This document shows positions 7,647 through 15,913 of a DNA stretch of 55,792 nucleotides, one piece after another. Source of the DNA: a virus; the IMG/VR virus record IMGVR_UViG_3300047546_000397, positions 1 to 55,792 of that record. One strand, 5' to 3'. Under the pieces are notes generated by a model. It was not told the DNA's origin and did no database searches. It saw nothing but the letters and a program-made list of their open reading frames with translations. A program made the translations under genes and the position numbers. The number at the start of each line of letters is the position of its first letter. Within the stretch, counting starts at the first letter, position 1.

Positions 7647-10309
7647 ACGTAGTTTCTCTTTTTGAATGTTGTTAATGAGATGCCTTTTTTCTTCAGTTCA
7701 TCTTCTTTCTGATCACCGATTGATGCTGTTGTTTCATCACCAGTAAGTTCAGCAAGTCTACAATTTTTTACACCATGTTTAGGACATGTAATTCCAGCAG
7801 CAGTGCCATTGCATGAAACTTGTGTTGCTTTACCATCACTGTTTGGTTTTTCACCCATGTCTCTAGCAGGAGATTCACCAGCACCCGCCATCGAAATACC
7901 AGATTCTATTCCTTTGTCGATTGACTCTTCGATTTTCTTCTGGAAGTTTTCTTTGATTGTGGCAAGACTGATTGTTCTTCTTCCTTCGGCAACTGGTTTG
8001 TCAAGGGCTGATTGGTCTTTTCTTCCAACACTGGCTCTAACTTTTCCAAGTTCTTTGGCTGTTGGGGTGGAATTATTTTGTCCATAAACTGCTTCAATCG
8101 CAGAATTATCAGGTGAATGTACTTCATACAAATCCTCTTTGAGTTTTACAACATATCTCTTGCCTACTTTTGCTACTGTGCCGCCTTTTTGGTGTGCTTC
8201 TTTTGCTGCTGAACCACGAATGAAAAACAATCGTGTCTTACCATTCTTGTCTGTCAATAGTTTTTGTTTCTTTGTTTCTTCACTGATCTTACCTTTACCA
8301 TAATTTGATACATTGATTGGTTTACCTTCACGTTCTGGATTTGGGTCATGACGGCGTTTTGCCGCAACTGCTGATGCACGTTCTTTCTTTGACAATGATG
8401 CTGCTTTTGCATTTGACATGCACTTTGGTTTTGCTTCACCTGGTTTTTCACGGGCGCAAGGACCAATTGCTTCACCTTTAGAATTATATCTCTTCCAACC
8501 ACCTTCTGGATGACTAGGATTAAACCAATTGCGTAAATCTTCTTTAATCATGTCTTTTCCTAGTGTGAGTAAATTGAATGCACCTGAGTCAGACATGGTA
8601 TTTACTTCTTCTTCGGCCATTTTCTCTTCATCTGTTTTTAACAAACGAATTGTGCGTGTGACTTCTTCTACTGTGTCACCAGTAATTGTAACTGTAACTG
8701 CTTCGTTGATAAACTCTTCAAATGCTTCGTTGACACTCTTGGCTGCTCTAGCACGTTGATGACGATTGGGTTGTGTTCTCACTACAACCTTATTACCAGA
8801 AGTTTTACCTATTTCTCTTTCCTGTCTCTTTTGGTGTGTTTCGACAGTCTTTGCAATCTTCTCTACTGGTACAAGACTACCATGCACTGAACGATGTGTT
8901 ACATGGCCATCTTTACCATAACGACCGAATCCATAATACTCAAGACCCATCGTATTCATTTGATCGTGTGTGCCAGCATCGGCGTGTGGCTTCATATCTT
9001 TACGAATTGGTGTAGTATCTTTCTTGCCTAACTCTGTGGCAATCCAACCTTTTGCGTGATCGTTCTTTGGTGGTCTACCAACAAACTTCTGCACGTTCTT
9101 GTAGATTTGTTCAAGTTCTTTTGTTTTTGCATCTACAACTTCTGGTGCTGCTGTACGTAAATCTTCTGAATTATCAAACTCAACATAACCATCACGAAAC
9201 ATTTTACCAAACATTGGTCGTGCTGCTTGTACAGAATCCCATTTTTCTTTACGAATGTTTTCTGGCACCGTTCGACCACCACGCTGACCACGCTCAACAT
9301 TTCTTGCCTTTGACACTTCATCATCGGTATTGACCATAATCATTTGAGTTTCGTAACCCAACTTCTCAAGCATATCTTTAATACTTGCATACTTTTCTGG
9401 GTCATCGCCAGTGCCGTTAATGATAACACCATTACGACCGTGAAGTGCAAGACGTTGACGCAACTCTGTAACATTCTTTGCACGTTTACGAACAACTTCA
9501 CGCTGTGCTTCTTCATTGTCTGGCATTTTTTTATCAAGGCCTTGTTTGTCCATCAAATACTCAAATGCTTTATCTGAGTTGATTTCTGTCATACCATGAC
9601 CATCAAGTGTCTTACTTAACACATAGTCTTTACCTGAACCCGGACCACCGCCAAGAAACACTGCTTTGAAAATGCCTTTATCATGTACACCTTCACGAAT
9701 GATTTCTTCGTGCAATCTCATACCTTTACGTACATCATTGAACATTTGTTTGACATGTGCATGAGACATTGATGATGGTGCGCCTTTCTTGAATGATTCA
9801 AGATCACCACTCTTTGCATGTTCACGCATCTTTGAGGCAGAAATGCCAGTTACACCTTCAGCATCAGGATCACGTTCACCTGCTGAATGCACTTTGATTT
9901 CTTTGAAATTAAAACGGGCACCTTCGTGTGTGCCATTATACTTGTGAAGCAGTCTGTGATATTCTTCTGTACGATCAGAGCCGCCAACCATGTGTAGGTG
10001 AGTTACACCTTGCTTGTGTAGTTTTTCGGCGTGATCAAAGAATGTGGGTGCCCTAGTAGATGCTGCTGTGAAGTTTGTGCCAGGAAATGCACGTTTGGCG
10101 TGTTTGACTTTTTGATCTGCTGTAAGAGGATTTTTCTTTGCGTCCTGTGAATGTGACAGAACGATGTGATGAGAACCGCCAACCTTGTCAGCAATCTCTT
10201 TGACTTTATTGACTAGTTTTTCGTGACCATTTGTAATCGGATTCATGCGCCCAAATGCTAGAACGGCATGTCTCTCTTTCTGTTCACGTAGAAAATCTCT
10301 AAATTTCAT
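7643..10309 (-). CDS. Nucleotidyltransferase/P-loop kinase fusion, putative packaged protein
   Basis: An 888-residue multidomain protein. Leader MKFRDFLREQ ends in an L-x-E site. Residues 14-195 are a cytidylyltransferase-like fold: FGRMNPITNGH (the (T/H)xGH motif), HMVGGSD, and GISASKMR equivalent to ISxTxxR. A linker with LHEE and IREG follows. Residues 214-400 are a P-loop kinase (GGGPGSGKDYV, then INSDKAFEYL and an Arg-rich lid), similar to zeta-toxin or polynucleotide-kinase folds. The C-terminal half holds basic modules including GGWKRYNSKGEAIGPCARE and more L/I-x-E tripeptides. The two-enzyme order recalls NadR (NMN adenylyltransferase plus kinase), but the substrate is not shown. Confidence 0.7.
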   Translation of the reverse strand: MKFRDFLREQKERHAVLAFGRMNPITNGHEKLVNKVKEIADKVGGSHHIVLSHSQDAKKNPLTADQKVKHAKRAFPGTNFTAASTRAPTFFDHAEKLHKQGVTHLHMVGGSDRTEEYHRLLHKYNGTHEGARFNFKEIKVHSAGERDPDAEGVTGISASKMREHAKSGDLESFKKGAPSSMSHAHVKQMFNDVRKGMRLHEEIIREGVHDKGIFKAVFLGGGPGSGKDYVLSKTLDGHGMTEINSDKAFEYLMDKQGLDKKMPDNEEAQREVVRKRAKNVTELRQRLALHGRNGVIINGTGDDPEKYASIKDMLEKLGYETQMIMVNTDDEVSKARNVERGQRGGRTVPENIRKEKWDSVQAARPMFGKMFRDGYVEFDNSEDLRTAAPEVVDAKTKELEQIYKNVQKFVGRPPKNDHAKGWIATELGKKDTTPIRKDMKPHADAGTHDQMNTMGLEYYGFGRYGKDGHVTHRSVHGSLVPVEKIAKTVETHQKRQEREIGKTSGNKVVVRTQPNRHQRARAAKSVNEAFEEFINEAVTVTITGDTVEEVTRTIRLLKTDEEKMAEEEVNTMSDSGAFNLLTLGKDMIKEDLRNWFNPSHPEGGWKRYNSKGEAIGPCAREKPGEAKPKCMSNAKAASLSKKERASAVAAKRRHDPNPEREGKPINVSNYGKGKISEETKKQKLLTDKNGKTRLFFIRGSAAKEAHQKGGTVAKVGKRYVVKLKEDLYEVHSPDNSAIEAVYGQNNSTPTAKELGKVRASVGRKDQSALDKPVAEGRRTISLATIKENFQKKIEESIDKGIESGISMAGAGESPARDMGEKPNSDGKATQVSCNGTAAGITCPKHGVKNCRLAELTGDETTASIGDQKEDELKKKGISLTTFKKRNYV

Positions 10310-10341
10310 AATCCCCCTACCTCTGCGGCAGTTGTTTACAT

Positions 10342-10355
10342 TATTTAGTATTTAG
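10342..10355 (-). promoter_or_regulatory. Tandem CTAAATA late promoter candidates
   Basis: Two adjacent CTAAATA motifs on the minus strand, 32 to 45 bases before the ATG of the 888-residue protein. CTAAATA is a variant of the T4-type late -10 element that I recall for marine T4-like phages. The second copy overlaps the upstream stop codon. Confidence 0.45.
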
Positions 10356-11059
10356 TAGATTTCCGTTGCTCCTGTGCTGGCCATGACACCTTGACAGTGT
10401 ATTTTGTCTAGTTCTACAAGACGATCTGGCTCAATATTGAAGAAATGTGCATGTTCTGTGTCAACACCGGCATCTTGAACTACACCAATGTTTCTTCTAC
10501 AAACGATTGAATAATCATCGATCAGACTTGGGCAAAATGAGAACAAACGAGTGATCAACAAATCAGTGAATGTCTCAGCAGCATCACCAGCAAGCCATGT
10601 AGGTATTCTTTTCTTAAACACATACTTACCAAAGTGATCATGCTCTGCGATGTCAAATTCATCATGAAGTATGGTTCTTGCAGAAAACTTGTACACTCTA
10701 CGAACAGAATGCATCAGACGTTTCAACTCAGGTGCTTGTTTTAGAAGCATCATCATTTTTAGCATCAACACATTTTCTGCTTCACTTTTGCGACCAACAG
10801 CAGCAAACTGTGCTATGTCTTTATCACCAGAAAAGTCAGCAATCAAATCAACAAGACCACTCATGCTGTCATACTTTTCTTTTTCTACTGGTTCTGGTGA
10901 ACCATCAGCCAAAATTACTATTGCATCAGGACATTTCTTTCTGAGTGATACAAGACCTTCAATCGTTTGTTGTAATCTATCTTCACGACTGAGTACGCCC
11001 ATGTTTGGATTAAGAGCAGATGTTACAATGAATAGTTGAAGTGAAGGAATCAATGACAT
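10352..11059 (-). CDS. Unknown protein of glycan cassette, possibly glycosyltransferase-like
   Basis: A 235-residue soluble protein and the last gene of the cassette. It begins LFIVTSALNPN, then RLQQTIEGLVSLRKK and AIVILADGSP, a layout reminiscent of GT-A-like proteins that accompany LPS or capsule clusters (nucleotide-binding strand, Arg/Gln-rich helix, Asp at the strand end). A later block YKFSARTILHDEFD recalls the FKISGRY segment of the same group. It overlaps the preceding gene by ten bases. I do not recognise a catalytic DxD with confidence, so the function stays open. Confidence 0.5.
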   Translation of the reverse strand: MSLIPSLQLFIVTSALNPNMGVLSREDRLQQTIEGLVSLRKKCPDAIVILADGSPEPVEKEKYDSMSGLVDLIADFSGDKDIAQFAAVGRKSEAENVLMLKMMMLLKQAPELKRLMHSVRRVYKFSARTILHDEFDIAEHDHFGKYVFKKRIPTWLAGDAAETFTDLLITRLFSFCPSLIDDYSIVCRRNIGVVQDAGVDTEHAHFFNIEPDRLVELDKIHCQGVMASTGATEIY

Positions 11060-11721
11060 TCGTACTCCGAAAATAATTTAATTGTTTTATATGTCGCTTT
11101 TGATTTCAATACATGAAGAATTGTGTCAGTAATTTCTTTTGTATCCAACAACTTGTCTTTATTTGGATGACCATTTTGCATCGGTGTATTGATACCACCG
11201 GGATGAATACTTGTCACACGAATTTCATCCATTTGTGTATAAATCTCTTTACCAAGAACATCAGCAAAAGCAGTAATAGCGTGTTTAGACGCTGAATAAA
11301 CTGCTTCCCATTCCAGTGGCATAAGACCTGATACAGAATTGATGAAGAAAATTTCACTATGTTTATTCATCAACTTGTATGCTTCTTTGGTCACATACAT
11401 CGTGCCTTTGACATTCAAATCAATGATTCTGTCTATTGACTCAAATGAAAAATCATCTCTGAATAAACCCCATTGATATACGCCAGCATTGTTTACAAGA
11501 ACATCAATGTGTGTACCAATTCTTTTGAATGCTTCTTCAACTTGTTTTGATTTTGTGATGTCACATTCTATCCATTGAAATGTATCTGGAAAAGAAAAAA
11601 GATTGATAGATGGTTTGGTACGTGAAAGGCCATATACAAAGTAACCTTCATCAATCAGTCTATCTGCTATATCATAACCAAGACCATAACTACAACCTGT
11701 CACCACAGCCACTTTACGCAT
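11050..11721 (-). CDS. Short-chain dehydrogenase/reductase
   Basis: A 223-residue classical SDR. The Rossmann glycine motif is TGCSYGLG near residue 8, followed by NNAG near 90, the catalytic Ser in INSVSG, and YSASK as the Tyr/Lys pair. It would reduce or oxidise a small hydroxy compound with NAD(P)H; in this cassette the likely substrate is the cyclitol or sugar made by the upstream cyclase. The start overlaps the cyclase stop as TAATG. All catalytic residues are present. Confidence 0.85.
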   Translation of the reverse strand: MRKVAVVTGCSYGLGYDIADRLIDEGYFVYGLSRTKPSINLFSFPDTFQWIECDITKSKQVEEAFKRIGTHIDVLVNNAGVYQWGLFRDDFSFESIDRIIDLNVKGTMYVTKEAYKLMNKHSEIFFINSVSGLMPLEWEAVYSASKHAITAFADVLGKEIYTQMDEIRVTSIHPGGINTPMQNGHPNKDKLLDTKEITDTILHVLKSKATYKTIKLFSEYECH

Positions 11722-12857
11722 TATATCTCCTCAAAAACATCAATCGCTAATTTCATTTCATCTTCTGTAATGTCATTCACAATCTTGTAGTTGCCAATAG
11801 CAATAGGTAGTGGCGCATATTGATTGCCATTACGATGTTTAGTCGCATCACGAAGACTTTCTAGTAACAACTTCATGTTGGTAAAGTCTTTGTGAAATGT
11901 TTTGAGTTTCAGTCTCTTTGCTACAGTAAAGATTCGTTTCAGTTGAACAGTATCAATGTAGCCACGAATGAATGAGATACATGAACTGTACAGACAATCT
12001 AATGCTACTGCTTCACCATGTAGCAATTCAGGTATATTAGACATTTCAATTACAGGACTAAATGTGTGACCAAAATCTACGCAACGATCTAATCGTTTTT
12101 CCCACAGATTAGGTCCTAGTTCTGCAATCATGTCTGTGATAGCAAGATTGATGACACGAACTGGTACGGCACCATACTGAAACTTTTCATCAATCAGTAT
12201 TTCTGCATTCTCTTCTAGTAGATGAAAGAGTTCTGGTGATTTGATGACAGCAAGTTTGAATATCTCTGCAATGCCATTGACAATTTCTCTTTCATTTTGT
12301 GTACGAATAAATTTCTTGTCGATGTATGTCGCAAGTGGTGGATAATAAGCACCAATTCGATTGCGTCTGCCTAGATGATTGACACCGACTTTAGAACCTA
12401 CAGAAGCGTCAACGATGGCAAGAAGTGTTGTGGGAATTTTAACGTAGGGAATTCCACGACGGTATATGCTACAAGCAAAGCCAACAATATCCAGCAGAAC
12501 ACCTCCGCCAATTGCGATAATCGGTTCACGGCGTAATACTCCATTCTGTTCAAAAAAGTCTAAAATACGATCAACATTCTTCCAATTCTTATTTTCTTCT
12601 TTACAATCTACACAAAGTATTTTACAACTTAACTTGACCGCACCAAAATATGTCGCAATGCTATCTTTGTATAGATCATGTACTTCAGAATCAATAACAA
12701 TAATTCTGCGATCACTATTCGTAATGTTTACAATGTCTTGATTACTTGGGCTGAAGATGTCAGCAGAATATGTAAGTTTGAATTCTACTGGTAATTCTGT
12801 TTTGACTGACCAAGTTCGTTTAAACTTGTCATAATCCATCATAAAATCTAAACTCAT
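11721..12857 (-). CDS. Sugar-phosphate cyclase, sedoheptulose-7-phosphate cyclase type
   Basis: A 378-residue member of the 3-dehydroquinate-synthase superfamily, which uses NAD and a divalent metal to close a sugar phosphate into a carbocycle. Seen motifs: GGGVLLDIVGFACSIYRRG, KIPTTLLAIVDASVGSKVG, RNRIGAYYPP, metal-site candidates in NGIAEIFKLA, DFGHTFSP and LLHGEAVALD. True DHQ synthases read GHTxGHA at the second His site; here it is GHTFSPVIE, as in 2-epi-5-epi-valiolone-type enzymes that take sedoheptulose 7-phosphate. Exact product cannot be read from sequence. It overlaps both neighbours (ATGA upstream, TAATG downstream). Confidence 0.8.
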   Translation of the reverse strand: MSLDFMMDYDKFKRTWSVKTELPVEFKLTYSADIFSPSNQDIVNITNSDRRIIVIDSEVHDLYKDSIATYFGAVKLSCKILCVDCKEENKNWKNVDRILDFFEQNGVLRREPIIAIGGGVLLDIVGFACSIYRRGIPYVKIPTTLLAIVDASVGSKVGVNHLGRRNRIGAYYPPLATYIDKKFIRTQNEREIVNGIAEIFKLAVIKSPELFHLLEENAEILIDEKFQYGAVPVRVINLAITDMIAELGPNLWEKRLDRCVDFGHTFSPVIEMSNIPELLHGEAVALDCLYSSCISFIRGYIDTVQLKRIFTVAKRLKLKTFHKDFTNMKLLLESLRDATKHRNGNQYAPLPIAIGNYKIVNDITEDEMKLAIDVFEEI

Positions 12858-13807
12858 TTCATCGCCTTACTAAACAATTTACATGCATGAACATAAAAAT
12901 ATTTTGCTTTGTCAACATCATCTGCCAGTAACTTGAAGGGTAGCATACGAATGAACTGTGATGCTTCAAGTATATCTATGAGTTTCATTTTATCTTCTGG
13001 TAACTCAGAGATGAAGTGTTTGTTGAACATATCAAAGTGATCTGTGCCATCGTTTGGATTAGATAAATTAATTCCTTTCACGTGAACATTGTGGTCATTG
13101 ATAAGACCATAATAACTACGTGAACACTGAAGCACTTGTGCGTAGTCAAGATATTTGGTATTCCACATACTCTCTTCATACACATCAATAAAAACTACAC
13201 GGTCTTCTTCAAATGAGTACATGATATTCTCAAGTGTTGGATTACCATGTATATTACATTCATCATCATTTTCTAATTCTGAAAAGTATTCTTTCAGAAC
13301 ATGAAGATAACCACCCACACCTGTAATAACTTCACCATTGAAATGATATGTGCCATAATAAAAGAAATCTTCAAACTCTTTTATTTTAATAGCATCTTCA
13401 ATTTTTTGTTGTATCTCTTCAATAAAATAAAGTTTTGGTGCGCCAGCAATAGGTTCTTTTCTGATTGAGTGTAGTGTATTCAGTCCTTTCCAGACTGCTT
13501 GACTTATTTTAAAGATTTGTTCTTCACTTAGTGTGTCTTTGCTAAGAATGCTTTTAATGTCACGAAAGCCCTCAAGATATTCTAAATCAAACCATGCTTC
13601 AACACTAGTAGAATCAACATTTACAACTTTGGGAAATAGATTAGGATATAGTGTGTTGTATTGCTGTAGTTTCATTAACTGAGAATACCAACGCACAAAA
13701 CCATATTCACGATTTCCTACACGTGAGATTTCTTTGCGTACAATCTTCTCATCTGGTAGCCAATAAGTTCTACTTAATGAGCCACCCTTCAATGATATAG
13801 TTTTCAT
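12854..13807 (-). CDS. Aminoglycoside/choline-kinase-like phosphotransferase
   Basis: A 317-residue protein of the APH/choline-kinase fold. The N-terminal lobe shows GGSLSRTYWL...KIVRKEIS with the ATP-site Lys. The catalytic loop reads CNIHGNPTLENIMYS, where the family normally has HGDxxxxN: the catalytic Asp is replaced by Asn. The metal-binding strand VVFIDVYEE follows. In LicA/LicC-like pairs such a kinase sits beside a nucleotidyltransferase, as here. The Asp-to-Asn change could mean a different mechanism or loss of kinase activity. Coupled by ATGA to both neighbours. Confidence 0.7.
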   Translation of the reverse strand: MKTISLKGGSLSRTYWLPDEKIVRKEISRVGNREYGFVRWYSQLMKLQQYNTLYPNLFPKVVNVDSTSVEAWFDLEYLEGFRDIKSILSKDTLSEEQIFKISQAVWKGLNTLHSIRKEPIAGAPKLYFIEEIQQKIEDAIKIKEFEDFFYYGTYHFNGEVITGVGGYLHVLKEYFSELENDDECNIHGNPTLENIMYSFEEDRVVFIDVYEESMWNTKYLDYAQVLQCSRSYYGLINDHNVHVKGINLSNPNDGTDHFDMFNKHFISELPEDKMKLIDILEASQFIRMLPFKLLADDVDKAKYFYVHACKLFSKAMK

Positions 13808-14526
13808 TTTGCACCTAGTGTTTGCCTTGCTATCTCAATACCGTATTCTTGTGGACTGCCTAGCACAATTGTCTCTTGACTACCACCAAGAGGATTCATG
13901 AATACTTGTTTATTAGATTGTATCATACTTTGCATCACATCCGCAATGTATAACTCACCATCTTTTTCGGCTAACTTGTTGTAATACTCTAGGTAAAGAT
14001 GGCCAGTTAGAAAACCATAGAAGCCTGACGATGCGTATGGTGAGATTTGTTTCTTTTCTACAATTTCGATTACCGTGTTTTCATATGCTCGAACATACGA
14101 ATACTTTGGTGAATTGCCTACGAACACATCAATGTATGCATCGTGCTTGGCAGTCAAGTCATCTGCAATGAAATCTATACGACGACCTTTGATGATCGTA
14201 TCTGCATTATGTACAAATGTTGGTAGATATTTGTTGTTTAGTTGTTCAATACCAATTGCTGCTGTATGTGCTTGACCTTTTGTGTCACCAATATACAGAA
14301 TGTTGCTATCATTCCAACCTAGTGGTTTGATTGCTTCGACAAGTTGTTCTTTGAAATAGATGTCTCTTTTGTTAGCAACAAGAATAAGTTGATTGACCCA
14401 ACCAATGTTTTTCAAAATGTCATATATGATTGTTTTGCCATTCCAAGGCAAAAGATATTTTGGTATGTCAAAGCCAACATCATGAAAGCGGGTATTGTAT
14501 CCCGCCATACAGATTATCAGATTCAT
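13804..14526 (-). CDS. Nucleotidyltransferase for sugar or cyclitol phosphate
   Basis: A 240-residue nucleotidyltransferase with the NTP-binding start IICMAGYNTRFHDVGF and the PKYLLPWNGKT block that positions the phosphate substrate, and HNADTIIKG supplying the metal-binding Asp. It would activate a sugar-1-phosphate or cyclitol phosphate with NTP for glycosyl transfer. I start at MNLIICM because its ATG overlaps the upstream stop as ATGA. Length fits small LicC/RfbA-like enzymes. Next to a kinase and a cyclase, it completes a make-phosphorylate-activate set. Confidence 0.8.
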   Translation of the reverse strand: MNLIICMAGYNTRFHDVGFDIPKYLLPWNGKTIIYDILKNIGWVNQLILVANKRDIYFKEQLVEAIKPLGWNDSNILYIGDTKGQAHTAAIGIEQLNNKYLPTFVHNADTIIKGRRIDFIADDLTAKHDAYIDVFVGNSPKYSYVRAYENTVIEIVEKKQISPYASSGFYGFLTGHLYLEYYNKLAEKDGELYIADVMQSMIQSNKQVFMNPLGGSQETIVLGSPQEYGIEIARQTLGAK

Positions 14527-15236
14527 TTCAGCCATTCTTCCATATCATTTCTCAATAGTGAATGCCATGTTCCGTTGTACTCACCTGGTGAAAATGGATG
14601 ATTCACATCACAATATACAAGATTATCACCAACAAGTCCGTACTTTTTCCAGTTTGCACTCATGAAATCTTCCATCATGAACTGTACACCTTCTTTATAG
14701 AACTCATCGTAGTGTTGATATGCGTATGAATACTTGTCCATATTCTCTGATGAAGAGAAAGCAAACTGATCGTTACCAAAATCACGATTCGGTGACATAC
14801 GACAATTTGGTATGTACAGTTTACTGTTGTCTAATTCATCAAATGGTATACGAATGTTAATCGCAAAGTCAAATCGTGAACGAACAACCCAATCAAATTT
14901 CATTTTGTGATATTCTTCATACTCACGTTTTGTTCGCATACACTCATAGATTGCAAACATTTGTGCCCATGTTGACATACGACCATCTTTAACTTTCCAG
15001 TTTGGTGATGGTGGTGGTGTGTTTGTATACTTTGATAAATCAATCGTAGGATTTGGTGATGTAATGAAACTGTGAGCATTATACTTTGAAAGTATTTCTT
15101 GCATCTGCTCACCGGGCATTTCCCATGAATGTAAAAACACAGTTACATCATTGTTCTTGATAATATTCTCATAATGATATGCGTGACCTTTTTCCCACAT
15201 TCTTGGCTGGCCAGAAATACATAGTGCTATTTTCAT
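14523..15236 (-). CDS. Glycosyltransferase-like protein of surface-glycan type
   Basis: A 237-residue protein beginning MKIALCISGQPRMW, then NNDVTVFLHSWE, and later FDWVVRSRFDFAI and NDQFAFSSSENMDKY. This sequence of blocks is one I know from proteins in capsule/LPS clusters and large phages that are treated as glycosyltransferase-like. The RSRFD block holds acidic residues in the place of a DxD metal site. Overlaps upstream and downstream starts by ATGA. Acceptor and donor are unknown. Confidence 0.55.
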   Translation of the reverse strand: MKIALCISGQPRMWEKGHAYHYENIIKNNDVTVFLHSWEMPGEQMQEILSKYNAHSFITSPNPTIDLSKYTNTPPPSPNWKVKDGRMSTWAQMFAIYECMRTKREYEEYHKMKFDWVVRSRFDFAINIRIPFDELDNSKLYIPNCRMSPNRDFGNDQFAFSSSENMDKYSYAYQHYDEFYKEGVQFMMEDFMSANWKKYGLVGDNLVYCDVNHPFSPGEYNGTWHSLLRNDMEEWLK

Positions 15237-15913
15237 AGTTCTCTTCCTACGTTTGCTTTGTTGTCTGTGATGCCAAATGGCTTGAGTTGTTCTTTTTCCA
15301 TCACAACCATACTATTGTAGAATGAAACCGAATACAGATTGTGATATACATCTAATGCTTCTTGTGAAATTGGTGAGCCTTGAAAGTGTTGTTGATTGAG
15401 AATATCAGTTGCTCGTTTACAATGTTCTGTGAACGTGCCAGCACCACGAAACACACCACCCCACGGCTGTGGCCAGTAACTTGTATGTGTGTCTTCACAA
15501 ATGTAAACACCACCTTCTTTGATATGTGGAAAAACTTTATTGAGTGTGGTGATTTGATGATTCATTACATGTGAGCCATCATCAATCACAATGTCAAATT
15601 TGTTTTGCGTTTTAAGAAACTCATCCCAAAACCCTGGATCACTTTGATCACCCATCACAATCTTAACGTCACCATTATATTCATACTTCAAACATTCTTC
15701 GTTGATGTCGATAGCAACAACTGATGTATCGGGACCAAAGTATTTCAACCACATCTCAATTGAGCCACCGCCCAACACACCAATTTCAAGTATGCGTGGT
15801 GCTTTGTGAGTAAATTTACTCAGATGTCTTTCATATACATCAAAGTAGCCTGACCATTTGGTAGAACCTTTTTCAAGTTCCCAAAATAATTCTTTGATTC
15901 TATTTGTCGTCAT
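15233..15913 (-). CDS. SAM-dependent methyltransferase, sugar O-methyltransferase-like
   Basis: A 226-residue class I methyltransferase. SAM motif I is RILEIGVLGGGSIEMW, motif II VVAIDINEE, and the catalytic/metal block is FDIVIDDGSHVMNHQ, typical of the MycE/MycF-like and cephalosporin-hydroxylase-like group that methylates sugar hydroxyls in the presence of Mg. Start taken at MTTNRIKEL; the next upstream gene ends 14 bases inside it. In this cassette it probably methylates the nucleotide-activated sugar or the transferred residue. Confidence 0.75.
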   Translation of the reverse strand: MTTNRIKELFWELEKGSTKWSGYFDVYERHLSKFTHKAPRILEIGVLGGGSIEMWLKYFGPDTSVVAIDINEECLKYEYNGDVKIVMGDQSDPGFWDEFLKTQNKFDIVIDDGSHVMNHQITTLNKVFPHIKEGGVYICEDTHTSYWPQPWGGVFRGAGTFTEHCKRATDILNQQHFQGSPISQEALDVYHNLYSVSFYNSMVVMEKEQLKPFGITDNKANVGREL

